This document shows positions 4,885 to 5,139 of a stretch of 5,139 bases of DNA, piece after piece. This stretch comes from an uncultured Lactobacillaceae bacterium. Lineage in GTDB: Bacteria > Bacillota > Bacilli > Lactobacillales > Lactobacillaceae. The first letter of the stretch is position 1; each line of letters starts with the position of its first letter. The stretch is taken from contig CAKQCC010000063.1 in NCBI GenBank assembly GCA_934216625.1, forward strand, positions 1 to 5,139. Direction: 5' to 3'. The notes under the pieces were generated by a model that saw only the letters and a list, made by a program, of their open reading frames with translations, was not told the origin of the DNA and made no database searches. A program made the translations under genes and the position numbers.

Positions 4885-5139
4885 TTAATTCACTTGGTCT
4901 TCAGAATGATGACCATTTACGATCGTCATCACGTCATTTAACGAAATATTGACCATGTTTTTAACGGAATTGTCGGTAAAGAAAGCGACATGCGGCGTCA
5001 TAACTACGTTCGGTCGTCGGATTAAATTCCGAACGAACGGATTAGGAACGGGCTGGCCATGACTATCTTTAGTAAACGTATCAGTTTCGTTTTCAACGGT
5101 ATCCAAACCGGCCGCCGCAATCTCTTCGTGGTTCAAGGC
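4885..5139 (-). CDS. D-2-hydroxyacid dehydrogenase (D-lactate dehydrogenase type), C-terminal 84 residues
   Basis: The frame enters from the right edge and ends with TAA at 4885-4887; the start lies outside the window, and the leucine TTG at 5134-5136 is internal. The visible part is the end of the NAD-binding domain and the C-terminal return helix of the D-isomer-specific 2-hydroxyacid dehydrogenases. AGLDTVENE contains Glu at visible residue 18, and NVVMTPHVAF contains His at visible residue 50. Their 32-residue spacing matches the catalytic Glu264/His296 pair of the Lactobacillus bulgaricus D-lactate dehydrogenase. The third catalytic residue (Arg) and the nucleotide-binding GxGxxG are upstream of the window. 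The family reduces 2-oxo acids such as pyruvate to D-2-hydroxy acids with NADH in the cytoplasm. Whether pyruvate or branched 2-oxo acids are preferred cannot be told from this end. Confidence 0.88.
   Translation of the reverse strand, partial: ALNHEEIAAAGLDTVENETDTFTKDSHGQPVPNPFVRNLIRRPNVVMTPHVAFFTDNSVKNMVNISLNDVMTIVNGHHSEDQVN

Noticed and set aside
5134..5136. TTG as the start of an 83-residue protein at the right edge
   Set aside because: The frame stays open upstream to the window edge and the sequence is the C-terminal end of a much longer dehydrogenase family, so this codon is internal.
1..5139. CRISPR array, tRNA, rRNA, insertion sequence or prophage attachment site
   Set aside because: No regularly spaced repeats, RNA-gene signatures, transposase frame or flanking terminal repeats were seen on either strand.

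Overview
The window looks like chromosomal DNA of a lactic acid bacterium (Lactobacillaceae). The reasons are moderate to low GC, strong Shine-Dalgarno sites, a D-2-hydroxyacid (D-lactate type) dehydrogenase of the lactobacillar kind, and a BspA-type leucine-rich-repeat surface protein with a degenerate KxYKxGKxW-like signal peptide. The genus cannot be fixed from the sequence. All six genes are on the minus strand, so the region reads from right to left; the first and last genes are cut by the window edges.

In transcription order the layout is as follows. (1) 5139-4885: C-terminal end of a D-2-hydroxyacid dehydrogenase, closed by an intrinsic terminator (4772-4799). (2) 4620-4441: a 59-residue single-span membrane protein of unknown function with its own promoter (4711-4741), followed by two hairpins, the second a strong intrinsic terminator (4369-4401). 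(3) 4337-3453: a metal-binding lipoprotein of the ZnuA/AdcA/PsaA type. It starts at TTG only about 30 nt after that terminator. (4) 3438-2743: an ABC ATPase 14 nt downstream of the lipoprotein gene. (5) 2656-1034: a 540-residue membrane-embedded family-2 glycosyltransferase of the BcsA/IcaA type. (6) 936-1: the N-terminal 312 residues of the BspA-like surface protein, driven by an extended -10 promoter (997-1024).

The most unusual item is the ABC ATPase. Its first two-thirds read as the ATPase of a zinc/manganese importer, as expected beside the lipoprotein. From about the Walker B motif to the C-terminus it reads as the nucleotide-binding domain of a fused ABC multidrug-type exporter (SSVD D-loop, AHRLSTI H-loop block, and the characteristic exporter tail). 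The importer's permease, normally the third gene of such an operon, is absent: only 86 nt separate the ATPase from the glycosyltransferase gene. One deletion or recombination between two ABC genes across their conserved Walker B sequence would explain both facts. The result would be an intact but chimeric ATPase and an incomplete metal importer, which also seems to lack a clear promoter of its own.

The last two genes both concern the cell surface: a polysaccharide-synthase-like enzyme and an N/Q-rich, probably secreted adhesin-like protein. They appear to be separately promoted, and a functional link between them is only inferred.
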